A DNA stretch of 64,000 nucleotides from Amphiura filiformis (GCF_039555335.1 NC_092647.1:17066493-17130492); one strand, 5' to 3'; counted from the stretch's first letter, positions 42,408 through 55,267 are shown. Program-made: numbers and translations. The notes: generated from the sequence alone by a model not told the origin.

Positions 42408-43019
42408 ACCAGTGGGGTAAGGGGTTTCTTTCACTTTACTTTGTTATTTCAGCTTAAAATGGACATCAACCTTTCCCGGTAGTTATTACTAATATTATTT
42501 TAAATAAAAAATAACAAAATTAAAATTTGACGGAAATCGTACATTAAGGCTTTAACATTACCATGATTACTAATCATGACTTATCCAAATTTTCTCAAAA
42601 TCATGCCAATTTCTGCTCCATTAATAACGTTTTTCCCCATGAACTAAAACACGCAATTATTATATTCAACCGTATTTGTTGGTGTGAGATTCATTCAGAT
42701 ATACTCTTCATTTTGGTATTTCAGGTATTTTATCACTTTGAACGGACAATCTTATAGCTTCTATTTTATTTGAACAAATATCTATTCATTTGACATGATC
42801 TCACACTCATTAGTTGACAAGATTACCCAATTCATTTTGGAAGATTCTGTTATGTCCCCCTCGGACAATACAAACTATTCAATTTCTTTTAGTCATTTTT
42901 GACAAGAATCTATTCAATTTTTAAAATGACAAGACAATCTTCACAAATTTGACGAGTCTCTTAACATTTTGATGAAAATATCTGATTCATAAAATAAAAT
43001 AAACATAATTTTTCAGACA
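42408..43019. other. B-C spacer, nothing recognised
   Basis: AT-rich spacer. No coding sequence or repeat boundary was found. Confidence 0.4.
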
Positions 43020-43130
43020 AGAGAAAGTGATCCCACCTGGGAATCGAACCCACGACCTAAGTAATCACTCATAATTACTGCACAGCCCTTATCACGATCA
43101 GAACCACAGTACTTGACTTCTCTTCGATCT
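43020..43130 (-). mobile_element. tRNA-like SINE remnant (minus strand)
   Basis: The minus strand contains GGTCGTGGGTTCGATTCCCA, a good B-box/T-arm, preceded by a poor A-box. There is no cloverleaf, so it is not a functional tRNA gene. Confidence 0.5.
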
Positions 43131-43153
43131 CAACTACGGTTCGCTGTTGTTTT

Positions 43154-43374
43154 CAGTGGCGGCGCTATGGGGGGTGCAAGGGGCCTCAAATATTTTTCTT
43201 TCCCCCCAGTTTGCCCCCCCCACCCGCAATTTTGAGGCAAAACCCCAAAAATTACGTAAATTTCCACTTTTTGCAGCATTTTTGGCGCAAAATGTGTCGA
43301 TTTTGCCCCTTCTGAAATTCACTTTGCCCCCCCCCCCATGCCCGCCCGAAAAAAAAATCCTGGTGCCGCCACTG
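43154..43374. mobile_element. hAT-like MITE with ends CAGTGGCGGC and an 8-bp target duplication
   Basis: Ends CAGTGGCGGC... and the mirror-like ...GCCGCCACTG, 221 bases. Flanks GTTGTTTT and TTTGTTTT agree at 7 of 8 bases, as expected of an 8-bp hAT target duplication. C-rich interior. Confidence 0.75.
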
Positions 43375-43734
43375 TTTGTTTTTATCACCATAATTGATCT
43401 GACGAAACAAATAAAACCAGGGATATGCGACAATTTGTCTCAAACCGACACTTTCTCGCCATAAAAAATACGTGTATATCCATAAAGATTTTCCGGTATT
43501 AAAGCAGATGTTTAATTGCCCTCTTTGCAATATGTTTTTTAGAGGCTCAAATATAATGCACTGTAACAAAACTAATGTAGATTATTGAAATTATGGTATG
43601 TGAGCTCCGCGATCAACATGTTAGGCCTACAAACTCACACCGAACACCCATCCATCGACATACCAAAAATCGCTGAAAAGGTACCCCCCCCCCAAACCGT
43701 GCGTACACCTTCAACCAGTGCGTACACCTTCACC

Positions 43735-44005
43735 TTTAACCCTTGGCTAAAACAATACCATAAACAGGTGTTTTCACACCCTAAACAGGGATTTTATTCC
43801 TTGCATCAAATTTCATACCCTAAATTTCATTTCCGCGTATTAGCAATTGTAATTTGCTGCCCTTTTTTTTTATATTTCATGTTTTTGACACCCTAAACGC
43901 GTTACGCGCGTATCGTGCCTACCCACGAAAAACTACCCATTTTACTCGTTTTTATTATAGCGGATGGTGTACAGGTCACAATGGGAGTGACCCACCCCCG
44001 GGGGC
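43735..44005. mobile_element. MITE 'GGGGTCACTCCCATTG', copy 3 (left-truncated)
   Basis: Interior and right end match copies 1 and 2 (CACCCTAAACAGGGATTTT; GATGGTGTACAGG; CAATGGGAGTGACCC). The left inverted repeat is missing. Confidence 0.8.
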
Positions 44006-44807
44006 CGGAATACCTTTTTGAGGGCCCTGGGCCAGGCAAAAATTTGGAGGTTCCCAAACGCACCGTGAGGAAGGCATGTGCGTTCAAGTGGCAAAGTTTT
44101 TAGACTCTACTAGGACATTTGCGCGCGAATCGCGCGAAAAACTTAAAATTTAGAATATTTTAGCCCAAATTGAAGCTGAATTTTTATTATACAATAGGCA
44201 TTTTTGTACACTATTTTGGCCCAAAACTGGTGTTTTTCGGCTAAAATGGAAGATGAACACTGCACAGAGCAATTGTTGGGGCCCCCAAAATTGTGGGGCC
44301 CTGGGCCCGGGCCCAACTGGCCCTATAGTAAATCCGGCCCTGCCCACACCGGGTTACATTATCGGCAATTTTTCACGGACATGTGCTCATATGCCGCACA
44401 ATGGTGTTTGAGGAAGTTGTCAAATTTGCATTAGTTTTTTTTTCCGAAAATGTTCCTTTTAAAATAAGAGCATAACATGACATTATTAATTTTTATTATT
44501 TCAAAGTAGGCCTATACAACAGCGATCATTTTGATATTATATCGGAGCTTGTCGCAGACGCTATTTTTTAAAATTGATTTTGCTTAAAATCGTTACTCCA
44601 TAAGCACTTTTTTTGATTTGTGATCAGTACCTGATGAAAATGCCAAAATAAGAAATTCTATGAACGAATTATATCACGCTTGTTCACCTTAAGGTCATTT
44701 AAGGTGAGTGCGTGGCAGGAGACTTATTTTTCCAGAGTTTAGCTATTTTATGCTTTTGTTGCGTGCTGATCATATTAAGTTCAACCTGAAAAGTCCAAGT
44801 ATTGAAG
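44006..44807. other. Spacer with GGGCCC-rich patch
   Basis: 44020-44345 carries repeated GGGCCCTGGG words at both ends, possibly a decayed GC-rich MITE. The rest is AT-rich with nothing recognised. Confidence 0.4.
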
Positions 44808-45235
44808 TTATTGAGCGTGGCGCAATGGTTAGGTACTTGCCTTTAGTGCATGAGGTCCCGGTTCGATTCCCGGCGGTGGCGATTTGCTGGGATATTGACT
44901 TGGTAAAAAAGTCTGAAATTAATTAGCAACATCTGTAGATTAAATTCAGATTTCCGCTCTCCCCATGGTTCATTTAGAATTGGGTAAATGAATCATGAAA
45001 GTACTCCGTCCTTCGGAGAGGACGTTAAGCCGTCGGTCCCGTGTGCAGAGAGGCATACCTGTACATGTATCTCGCAGCAAGTTTCGAAAAGAGTAGGGTG
45101 AAAACCCCTGACTGTTCCCAACCCGTCCCGGCGTTCAAATGAACCCCGATGGAAATAAGCTTCAATAGAGGCTTTCTTGAGTTATCCAGGGTTGTCACAA
45201 CCCGAACAAATCAAATCAAATCAAATCAAAAATGT
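44808..45235 (+). mobile_element. tRNA-derived SINE with conserved body and (AAATC)n tail
   Basis: Head GAGCGTGGCGCAATGGTTAG and CCCGGTTCGATTCCCGGCGG (A and B boxes). Body CCTTCGGAGAGGACGTTAAG followed by CCGTCGGTCCCGTGTG. It ends in AAATC repeats (about 45208-45232). The body matches the minus-strand SINE at 33770-34195 although their tRNA heads differ. Confidence 0.8.
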
Positions 45236-45692
45236 TTGACCTCAAAGTAACGTTTTGAGCTCCAAGAGATTTATTAAACCGTTATATACCCTATAACCCG
45301 ACATTCAAACCTTTTCTGTAAAACGTTTTGTGTTTGCTGGGTTGTTTATTTGCATTTCACAAATATTTCTATGGCATGTTTGATGGTCATCATACATTGC
45401 CTGCCTTGCCTAAATTCAAAACAAAACAAAGGTTTTGAGCGTTTTCTCCCCGTCCTGAGAAAACTGTTATGTCAATTAGTCAAAGTCTTGGGATCCCCTT
45501 TAAGATCCTAAAAATAAAGATCTTTCATCAGTTCATATATTTGTCACAATATTGAGTGCAAACACCCTAGCTACCGCTAGCCTGTTCCCCTCCCACCCGC
45601 CTTAAATATTCGCATCCATACAAGCTATCGCCTATCGCTCGTCAAATAAGTGGGTCTCGTAAGTTTAAGTTTGTGAAGGCTTATTTAATACT

Positions 45693-46834
45693 ATTGTCTG
45701 TCCAAATAACTTAGACACCCGGTTTTTAGGATATATTTCGAAAAGTTTTTAATTTGGCAAAAAGTCATGAAAGAAAAGTTACTAAACACGGTCAGACCTA
45801 ACAGAAATTATTAGTAAAGCGATGAAAAAATATTCTTCCTTGTCTACTTTTATTCAATTTTGACCGATTTACAGCAAGATATCTGGGTCCAGCCGAATAT
45901 TCCTAATGACTTGAAACTTTTGATGGGATAATCTATTTACAGTAAGGGGTGTTGGAACATTGTATAATCATGCATATTGATCAGTGATGCCCCCCTTTTT
46001 TCTTTGATCCTTTTACTAATTCACAATAATGGCGGTCTACCCGGGCGGTCTACTCAAATGCATTCAACAAAAGCATGTTTGCAATCTACCGCGAGAGGTC
46101 GTCTCACACGCATAACAAATACACTACGATCAAATAGGTTGATGACAATATTTGATTGAATGGACTGCACTGTGCCATGATTTCGGTGAAGGACATCGGT
46201 TCAAATCCTTTGTTTGGAGCCAATCAATAATTTCAGTTGTGCATTATAACAAATGATAGGGCAAGTTACTATGCGTCTGGAGTCATACTCCTCACCAATA
46301 ACATCAGAACATTCATAGGGCATACAATTTGTATTTTCTTGGAATTGGGCCAAGCCAAAAGCATGCACAGAACAAGATTCAAATACCGCGCCGAATTGTT
46401 GTAATTGGTTGAGGGACAGCTGGGATCACTGAGTTAATACACTAAGAATAAATATGCCAATTAGAAATACTGTCTGCATTTTATGAACTGAATTATATTT
46501 TTCATTTTTATAAAATGTTTTTGGTGAGGAGTATAATTAATTTACTATTCATCCATTCACTATCCAAAATCACAATACCTACAAATCTGTATAATGAGAC
46601 CTTCCAAAATAGTGGTACCCAACTTCTACCGGATTATTTTTAAAGTGTTGAGAAAAACCTTCCAATTTCAATAGAATTTCTGGTAAACTCTCACTTTTCA
46701 ATGCTTTGGAAACACAAAAATCCCGTTAGGTCTCAGCGAATGTTAACACTTTTCTTTCATGACTTTCTTTGAAAGTGGATATTTTTTCAAATAAGTAACA
46801 AAAACTGGGTGTCTAAGTTAATTGGACAGACATA
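45693..46834. mobile_element. Inverted-end element (TCTGTCCAAATAACTTAGAC)
   Basis: TCTGTCCAAATAACTTAGAC followed by ACCCGG is mirrored at 46805-46832 (GGTGTCTAAGTTAATTGGACAG). A second mirror pair, TCATGAAAGAAAAGT near 45766 and ACTTTTCTTTCATGA near 46749, extends the arms. No transposase recognised. Confidence 0.7.
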
Positions 46835-47500
46835 GTCCGTTACTAGTGCTTGTTATATAAAATACATATTAAATCTTAATAGTATTTTACATAAACCTAC
46901 TCAATGAAATTTGAACCAAGTCCTGCCCCAGAATCCTGCATGAAATCAGAATCTGTGCTGAAATGCCTCTGGCAAATGTGTGAACTCACACAGCTACTTA
47001 CACCGCGCCGCACAGTTTGTTATTTCAGGTTTCAAGTTCGGTCGTGTATTCAGCGTGTATATACATAGCGAGTATATACATAGCTCTCATTACCGAAGTT
47101 CAAGTTCAATTCCCGGGTTCAATTACCTCATTTAAAAATCTGGTTTGACGATTATTGCTGACCACAAGTTGAGGAATATGAGTTAATGTGCCAACACATT
47201 TAAAGGTCGTTCTATGCATGTACAACAAGTATAGGGATTTGAACTATGTCCTGACAGATGGGAATATTAAACTCCACGTGGGCGTGACTGCAAAGTTTCA
47301 CATTTTGTTTTAAAAATTCTGATAGCTTCTGATATTGGAAATGTAAATTTGCATGACCATATATGGATGAACAGTGCATTAAAATGAGTACAAACAAGCC
47401 TAGTATTGGTCCAGTGGCTCTTATTAAAAGCATTAATGTACAATTTCCTTCAAATTTTTAAGTTGTTATTCTATACTCAAACTGCTGAAATATTACTAGT
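46835..47500. other. Spacer upstream of gene C
   Basis: No feature except a short repeat of CATAGCGAGTATATACATAG (about 47070). Confidence 0.4.
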
Positions 47501-47504
47501 AAAT

Positions 47505-47854
47505 CGGGAAGGGTTTCAGTGCGCATGCACGTCTATATTTTATTTTGTTTGGATTTTTCTTGAAAACAGCTGATTTTCAATGGTTTCAATCATCACAGCT
47601 GTACCGTACTATTCCAAATTATTATACTGGCTGGGGCTCTACCATTTTGTTGTTGTATAACAACACTCGCTTCCTGCCAACATTTTAGGTCAGTGAACAA
47701 TATTATAGTAGATTTGGGATTTGGATTACCTTTCGGTGCGTGTACGCCTGCTTGTATGGTTTCGGTATAGGCCTATGATCTGCTAAACTAGTCGCAGTTA
47801 GTACAGTTCTTGCAGTTTAAGGTATATTTGTGTAAACAATACACATTTCCAAAG
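47505..47854 (+). promoter_or_regulatory. 5' flank of gene C, homologous to the gene B flank
   Basis: 47520-47710 aligns with the gene B flank but without the 560-base MITE found there. Closer to the ATG only short matches remain (TTGCA, TTAAAGGTATAT). No core promoter element was recognised. Confidence 0.4.
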
Positions 47855-48259
47855 ATGTTGTTCGATGATATTTTGAAGCAACTTGGTGAGTTCGGTCCCT
47901 ACCAGAGACGAGTTTATCTTCTGGCTTCGCTCTACTGTATTCCATGGGCGTTTCATGCAATTGCTTCAGTATTTTTAGCAGCGGGAACGGATCATTGGTG
48001 TTCCATACCAACTCCAGTCAACGATGCATTTAATTGTACCGGGATTGGTCTTGACTTTGAAGAATGTGAACTTGCTCAGAAAAACTTGATTATACCTCAT
48101 AAACTTGTGAAGGGAGCATTGGTGTTTGAGCAATGTGAGCGGTATAATATCAGTGGTTTTACCGGGGATGATACTACAAAACTGAAAACAAATGTGACAC
48201 AGGAGTGCGATACTTGGGAGTATGACAGATCGCAGTATAAGGCCACAGTTGTACAAGAC
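47855..48259 (+). CDS. Gene C exon 1
   Basis: 135 codons from MLFDDILKQ to VVQD, ending before GTAAGT; the same length and phase as gene B. It differs by nine residues (for example N35A, S56N, F64I, T79I, K95E, E104G), concentrated in the extracellular loop. There is no MITE at the donor, unlike gene B. Confidence 0.94.
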
Positions 48260-48722
48260 GTAAGTTTTATGAATTTATTGTTTAAAAATATACAAGTTGA
48301 TCAATCTAAAAAGTATAAATGTTGAAAAAAATATACATTAAAATTCAACATTCGTTTTATGAAATATTGCAACTGGCATCTTTATTTTTTTAATAAACCT
48401 AAAAGTGAAGTGAGCTTGTTTTTTGGTTGGCTTGGCGGCCCTAATAAAATGAAATGGTTGTTTCATACTGTCATGTCGCTTGTCGCTGAGCGGCGTGGCG
48501 CACGCGCATTGGAGACAAAAGGACACAATCAAGGTTCTCATTGGCTGATACGTCATGCCGCAGCGACAAGCTGGAGAAAAGTCTGTCAAAGGCATTATGT
48601 GTTAAAATGGTAGAACTTCTGTTGACGCCACTAATAATAATTTACTGCCTTTTTGCGACATTGTTGAAGTTTAAAGTTTCTATTAATTCACGTGAAAAAA
48701 CGTAAAAATTAAGCAAAGAGAT

Positions 48723-48860
48723 TAAAGTAGGATTTCGTGATCCTAGCATCCTCTTTTTATGACATTCATCAATAGATAGGATAGGCTTATCCACGAAAAA
48801 AGCTTTAAAATTTGAGTTGATTCCGATTTTGTGTAAGCGAGTTATGCATGCATGTTATAC
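48723..48860. mobile_element. TTAA MITE with central palindrome, truncated copy 3
   Basis: Matches the first third of the family (ATTTCGTGATCCTAGCATCC; GAGTTATGCATG) and then stops before the palindrome. In intron 1 of gene C. Confidence 0.75.
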
Positions 48861-49803
48861 AATGGATTTTTCAAGGCTTGATTCCAGATGAGCGTATATT
48901 AAATGTTAAGATATTTTGCAGAAAGATAACCCGACATTAACTTTTTCTTGAACCTTTTCTAACCTTTTGCGAACATTTTATAAAAAGGACGTATGCGGTT
49001 TGACCATGAAAGTACAATGTCCTGTACTTGACTGGGTACTTGACATTGGAAATACAATTGCTATGGCTGTTTTAAAACGATCTGTTGTCATGTCTATGGT
49101 CGATTACTTTCCGGTACAATGTACGCGGTAACTGCATTTTGCTACCACTTTTTTGGCTTAGGCCTACTGCAATGTGAGTTCCTGTATAGTGTAGTATGTT
49201 CTTTGTATCTATTTTTTAAATTTTATTAAGTTTGGGTATTCCAAGGCCAAGCTCTCCCTTTTAAAGGGATTTTTATTTGGAATATCTTAATAAAACGAGA
49301 TGTTCTTGAAAAAGATCAAGGGCAAGGGTTAAATTAGGCTTACATAGTTTAACACGAAATAAAGCAAAATTCACTGGAACAAGAAGATTCACCACCACCA
49401 TCCCACTCCCCCACACACACCCCACACAGGCATTTTGGTCGAATTCCTTACTGGAAGGTTGTAATAAAGTAGGGCCTAACAACTAGTTTTTGAACATCCA
49501 CAACANCCCCTTGACTTTCAAATTATTTGGAGCTGTACGATAATTACCACCTTCTGTGGGTAAATTTCAAAATGATCTGCCAAAAATTGTTTCCCTTTTC
49601 CCCGGCCCGCCCTCCCCAATTTGCAAGTTGCATTTTTTTTGCGTTTTAACTGCGTATTGCTCTAGAACCTCTTTAAAAATGCGAGCAGGAACATTAGCAT
49701 TTTATAACATTTGTTTACACCCCTGGCAAATTTTGTGCCTATTTTTGCATTTTTCAAAAAAAAATTATAGTGCATTGGCATGATTGGTGACAAGTAAAAT
49801 ATG
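48861..49803 (+). other. Intron 1 of gene C, nothing recognised; one ambiguous base
   Basis: No coding segment. Position 49506 is an N, the only ambiguous base in the window. Confidence 0.5.
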
Positions 49804-51067
49804 TACAAGGTGTCCCAGAAAAAGTTACCGGGTGAATGGATTTGGACGTAAATCGAGAAATATACATCAGAATCCAAACATCTAAACATCAGCGAGTAGA
49901 CCATCTTATTCTGCATCTTATACGCCAATTTTACTGGTTGTGGTTGACTGAGTGCTACGAAATGACCGATTACGTAACGCGTCAATTCACTTCATTCCAA
50001 GTTTGAAAGAATGATCATTCAACACAAATACTGTAAAGCTATTTAATTTCGCTAGTACTTAATTTCGCTAATTGCCAATGACCACCATTTTTGTGGGTAT
50101 TTAATTTCGCTAATCCAGCAATTTATATGTTCAATTCAATGTAAAACTGTTAAATTTGCGGGTATTTAATTTCGCGAATAAAGGCTTCTAGCGAAATTAG
50201 CGAAATTAAATCCCTAGCGAAATTAAGTGGTTTTACAGTATGCGCACCGGTGGCTAACTGTCAATGGGCTTCATATTTTGTTTTCTGTGAAATCCTTTTT
50301 GTTCTTTTTAAATAATATGTTTCTTGCAAAACATTTAATTAGGTTTTGTTCAAATTTGAAAACCTGCACGATATTGAAAATGAAAGCTTGCATGTAAGAT
50401 CATGCTCGGTACTTGCAAAATTCTTTTTTTCGTTAATGCTGATATAAATATTGCATAAAGAATTATTGCATAAAGAATTCCAGCTGGCTTAAAAATTCTC
50501 ACACACACATTAATGTTTTTGGAATATTTCCAAGAAATTGTAATGCAAAGTTTAAATCTTTTAACATTAATGTTGCATGGTATCAAAAATCATACGTAAA
50601 GCTGTAAGTACTTGATCGTTGTCATTCTTGGCTCAAATGTTCTTTGGAAAGTTAAAATATAACATATTTTCACAACCTAAAGAATTAAAGTTAGTAAGCT
50701 TCCAATTGCAGAAATCAAAGTTTTCCCGGACAAACTGTTATTCATCTTCAGTGAAAGCATGAATAACATAAAACCGTGGAATTAGAAAATAGATAATGAG
50801 GAGTAAATTCAATGAGATACACAAACTTTAGGAAGCGGGGAGCGAGTATGAAAAAGGCGTCTGTTGATCAAAAGCTATCAAACTTCGAATGAACTACAAT
50901 GATACCCGCATTATGTAAGCGTTAATTTCTTCGGAACCAGTCAACCGAATCAAATAAAATTTTCGTATTTGATGCACAATAAAACAGGCTAAATATTTTG
51001 AATCTGATGTTGATTTCTCGACTTACGTTCAATTTTTTTCACTTGGTAATTTTTTCTGGGACACGTA
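49804..51067. mobile_element. Tc1/mariner-like element, ends TACAAGGTGTCCCAGAAAAA
   Basis: TACAAGGTGTCCCAGAAAAA and the mirror-like ...TTTTTCTGGGACACGTA bound 1.26 kb. Diverged mirrored sequence (CGAGAAAT...ACATCAGA) extends to about 80 bases. A smaller hairpin MITE (50029-50240) is nested inside. No transposase recognised. Confidence 0.7.
50029..50240. mobile_element. TA-flanked MITE, ends TACTGTAAA
   Basis: TACTGTAAAGCTATTTAATTTCGCTA is mirrored at 50214-50240. The interior repeats AATTTCGCTAAT. Ends in TA on both sides. Confidence 0.8.
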
Positions 51068-51072
51068 TATTA

Positions 51073-51297
51073 TAGGGGCAAGGACTACAACTACTGCACT
51101 GAAAATTTTATTTCATCACAGACAACAGTTGTGGGGTTACAGTCAAAAATGAGGGAAAACCAATTATTTGATCAATAAATCAATAACTACTTGTCTTAAG
51201 TCACTGAAGTTACCAGTGTTTTATTAGTTTTTGAGAAAAATACAAACATAGTCACACATTTATCCCCGGGAATCTATCAAGGGGTGTAGTACCTCCA
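51073..51297. mobile_element. Partial copy of the 'GGTACTACACCCC' element
   Basis: GGGGTGTAGTACCTCC at 51281 and ACTACTTGTCTTAAGTCACT, among others, match one arm of the element at 4894-5719. Only about one arm is present. Confidence 0.65.
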
Positions 51298-52240
51298 TAA
51301 TCTCTTGTTTCATTGCAAAGGTGCTCCTAAATTGGCGCCAAAAATCTGTTGCCCCCCTTTTGACTTGCCAAATATCACTTTCCCCCTTTTGCCTTGCCAA
51401 AAATTGCTTGCCCACCCATTTTGCCCTGTCAAAATGGCTCACCACTCCCTCGTTTTTCTCGCACGGGGCGACAGATAATTACTGCCCAATGCCTAGTCAT
51501 TTACGTTTGATCGTAAAATAAAACTAAAATAAATAGCAACTGCTCATCAGTACCGTATGGTGTGAATTACTCTGAAACCATAAATATTAACTGATACTTA
51601 TTATTAAAAGAAACACGCTATAACGATTGCAAATCACTCGCACAAACATTATTTGTTTTATAATTTATGAATAGCGTATAAATGTCTAAATGGTTCTGCA
51701 AACACACTCTCGTCATTAATACCTGTCGAGGAAATTGTGTACACTTGAACGTTTTCCTATAAGTTTAGGGCATAAATTTCGAAATGGTGCCCATGCTTCG
51801 TTGACTATATATGCCAAATATTGTCTCCTTGCCAAAATGCTTGCTCTCCCCTTTTGGCCTGCCCAAAATCTTTGACCACCACTGACCCCGGGGTACACAT
51901 ATTATGCACCAATCGTAACGTTTCGGGTCCACAATTTAAATGATGGGAACTTATGCTTTATTGGCCTAGTGCAACATTAATAGGATTGCACACCGTCCTG
52001 GGTGTAGCCCGAACGTATTCCCCCAGCTGGCATAGTTTTTTTTCTGACCCAAGCCACCTTGTTGCTGTATGCTGTCCCCGTTTATTAATTTGATTACATA
52101 AATAAGGTCATAATTTTACAATGAAAATAATATTTTTTCACTGTACATGGTTCATGCAGCGTTTCGTTCTAAATATGTGTTTACTTACGCTATTTGTTTT
52201 TTGAATAAAAAGCGAGTGACTATACAGCTGCTTTCTGAGG
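51298..52240 (+). other. Intron 1 of gene C, nothing recognised
   Basis: Contains C-rich segments with repeated CTTGCCAAAA words (about 51360-51420, 51825-51870). No gene. Confidence 0.4.
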
Positions 52241-52244
52241 TTAT

Positions 52245-54605
52245 ACGAAAGTTCACTTCACGTGGGACCTCGGTTCCCCAGCAATACTATTCAGTGAGTA
52301 ATTTCGTGGAGAGTTGACTTGATACATGTGTGACCTTAGTTCCCCAGCAAGACTATTCCGTGAGTAATTTCGTGGTGAGTTTATTGATACAATGGAATCT
52401 CAGTTCCCCAGCAAGACTATTCCGTGAGTAATTACTTGGAGATTTTACTTGATGTGGGACCTCGGCAGCTCGGCTCAGTTCCTCAGCAAGACTATTCAAT
52501 GAGTAATTTCTTGGAGCGTTTACTTGATACGTGTGGGACCTCAGTTCCCTGCAACAAGACTATTCAGTGAGTAATTTCTTCAAGAGTTTACTTGATGCAT
52601 GTGGGAGCCTAGTTCCTCAGCAAGACTATTGAGTCAGTAATTTCTTGGAGAGTTTACCTGATACACGTGGGACCTCGGTTCCCCAGCAAGACTATTCAGT
52701 GAGTAATTTCGTGGAGAGTTGACTTGATACATGTGTGACCTTAGTTCCCCACAAGACTATTCCGTGTGTAATTTCTTGGAGATTTTACTTGATGTGGGAC
52801 CTCGGCAGCTCGGCTCAGTTCCTCAGCAAGACTATTCAATGAGTAATTTCTTGGAGCGTTTACTTGATACGTGTGGGACCTCAGTTAATTATCTGCAGCA
52901 AGACTATTCAGTGAGTAATTTCTTCAAGAGTTTACTTGATGCATGTGGGAGCCTAGGTCCCCAGCAAGACTATTGAGTCAGTAATTTCTTGGAGAGTTTA
53001 CCTGATGCACGTAGGACCTCGGTTCCCCAGCAAGACTATTCAGTGAGTAATTTCGTGGAGAGTTGACTTGATACATGTGTGACCTTAGTTCCCCAGCAAC
53101 ACTATTCCGTGAGTAATTTCGTGGAGAGTTGACTTGATACATGTGTGACCTTAGTTCCCCAGCAGGACTATTCCGTGAGTAATTTCGTGGTGAGTTTATT
53201 GATACAAATGGAATCTCAGTTCCCCAGCAAGACTATTCCGTGAGTAACTACTTGGAGATTTTACTTGATGTGGGAGCTCGGCTCAGTTCCTCAGCAAGAC
53301 TATTCAATGAGTTATTTCTTGGAGAGTTTACTTGATGCATTTGGGACCTCAATTCCCCTGAAAGACTACTCGGTAACTTCTTGGAGAGTTTAACTGATAC
53401 ATGCAGTTCCCCAGCAGGACTATTTAATGAGTAATTTCTTGGAGAATTTACTTGATGCATGTGGGACCTCAGTTCCCCTGCAAGACTACTCAGTAATTTC
53501 TTGGAGAGTTTAACTGATACATGCAGTTCCCCAGCAAGACTATTCAATGAGTAATTTCTTAGAGAGTTTACTTGATACACGTGGGACCTCGGCTCAGTTC
53601 CATGCAGCAAGACTATTCATTGAGTAATTTCTTGAAGAGTTTACTTGATGCATGTGGGACCTCAGTTCCCCAGCAAGACTATTCAGTTAGTAATTTCGTG
53701 GAGAGTTTACCTGATACACGTGGGACCTCGGTTCCCAAGCAAGACTAATGCAGTGAGTAATTTCGTGGAGAGTTTATTGATACACGTGAGAACTTAATTC
53801 CCTAGCAACACTATTCCGTGAGTAGTTTCGTGGTGAGTTTACTTGATACAACTGGGACCTCAGTTCCCCAGCAAGACTATTCAGTGAGTAATTACTTGGA
53901 GAGTTTACTTGATACATGTGGGACCTCGGCTCAGTTCCCCAGCAAGAATATTCAGTGAGTAATTTTTTGCAGAGTTTACTTGGACCTCAGTTCCCCATCA
54001 AGACTACTTAGTAATTTTTTGGAGAGTTTACCTGATACATGCAGTTCCCCAGCAAGACTATTCAATGAGTAATTACTTGGAGAGTTTACTTGATACATGT
54101 GGGACCTCGGCTCAGTTCCCCAGCAAGAATATTCAGTGAGTAATTTTTTGCAGAGTTTACTTGGACCTCAGTTCCCCATCAAGACTACTTAGTAATTTTT
54201 TGGAGAGTTTACCTGATACATGCAGTTCCCCAGCAAGACTATTCAATGAGTAATTTCTTGGAGAGTTAACTTGATACATGTGGGACCTCGGCTCAGTTAC
54301 CCAGTAAGAATATTCAGTGAGTAATTTCTTGGAGAGTTTACTTGATGCATGTGGGACCTCAGTTCCCCTGCAAGACTACCCAGTAATTACTTGGAGAGTT
54401 TACCTGATACATGCAGTTCCCCAGCAAGACCATTCAGTGATTAATTTCTTGAAGAGTTTACCTGATACATGTGGGACCTCCGTTCCCCAGCAAGACCCTT
54501 CAGTGAGTAATTTCTTGGAGAGTTTACTGGTGATACATGTAGGAGCCCAGTTCCCCAGCAATATTCAGTAAGTAATTTCTTCAAGAGTTTACTAGATACG
54601 ATGAG
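52245..54605 (+). repeat. 2.35-kb minisatellite, about 66-bp units, intron 1 of gene C
   Basis: About 33-36 copies of a unit built from GTTCCCCAGCAAGACTATTC, AGTGAGTAATTTCTTGG and AGAGTTTACTTGATACATGT, with GGGACCTC variants. Several adjacent units repeat as a block with a period of about 340 bases (compare 52441 and 52781). The usual unit length is a multiple of three, so some frames stay open (reading QQDYSVSNFLESLLD), but the phase is broken often by indels. Gene B intron 1 has no counterpart. Confidence 0.95.
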
Positions 54606-55163
54606 TTAACAATGGTTAAAGGCCTTTAGTTTTTAGGCTGTACTGCATGTAAAAGCGTACACATCAATATTGATTTTACACTCATTATCATAGTACAAGT
54701 TATTAAAGAATGGCGTACATTTCTTTTTGACATTGGGGTGGTAGAGAGGAGGGTAAAATTCGTGATGCAGACTCCATACGAACGGGCATTAAACTAGCAT
54801 TAAAACTTGTTGCGTTAGCAACAATTCGGACAGAGCCTACTTTTTTGTGAAATCGATTTGCATACTTTTACATCTATTTTAGTCATTAATAGACTAGTAT
54901 CTTTCATTTAAATCAGAACATGCCAACTTTACGAAGAACATGGTCCCTAAGGACACCACATTGTCTCCAGTAGCCATATACTATAACCAGAACACATCAC
55001 CATTGCACCTTTAGCGTAGTGATTTGATGTACTGCGCCTCCAATCGCCTCACTCGCGCCAATAAAACGTAAATTTACATATAAATTTCGTCACCTTATAT
55101 AAAATCTTTATCTTGTAGAAATCAAGTTTTCCAATTAACGATCATTTTCATTTCCTCACACAG
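54606..55163 (+). other. End of intron 1 of gene C
   Basis: Nothing recognised before the exon 2 acceptor. Confidence 0.45.
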
Positions 55164-55267
55164 TTCAACTTGGTTTGTGGAAACAAGAATCTACCAAAAT
55201 ATGCCGATTCTGCCTACTTTGCTGGGTTCTTGATTGGGGCTTTTCTATTCGGTAATATTGCCGATTG
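55164..55267 (+). CDS. Gene C exon 2 (TM2)
   Basis: Follows CTCACACAG. Reads [18 protein letters not shown], then helix 2 and GNIAD, ending two bases into Trp before GTAAGT. Same length as gene B exon 2. Confidence 0.94.

Noticed and set aside
47810..47854. Upstream extension of gene C start (reading QFKVYLCKQYTFPK before MLFDD)
   Set aside because: It would need a TTG start and is not shared with gene B; the ATG at 47855 is conserved.
49506..49506. Single N as a possible assembly gap
   Set aside because: An isolated ambiguous base in intron sequence; nothing else suggests a join there.
52731..54571. Repeated open frames (QQDYSVSNFLESLLD units) as a repeat protein
   Set aside because: They lie in a minisatellite inside an intron; units vary in length and frames break repeatedly on both strands.
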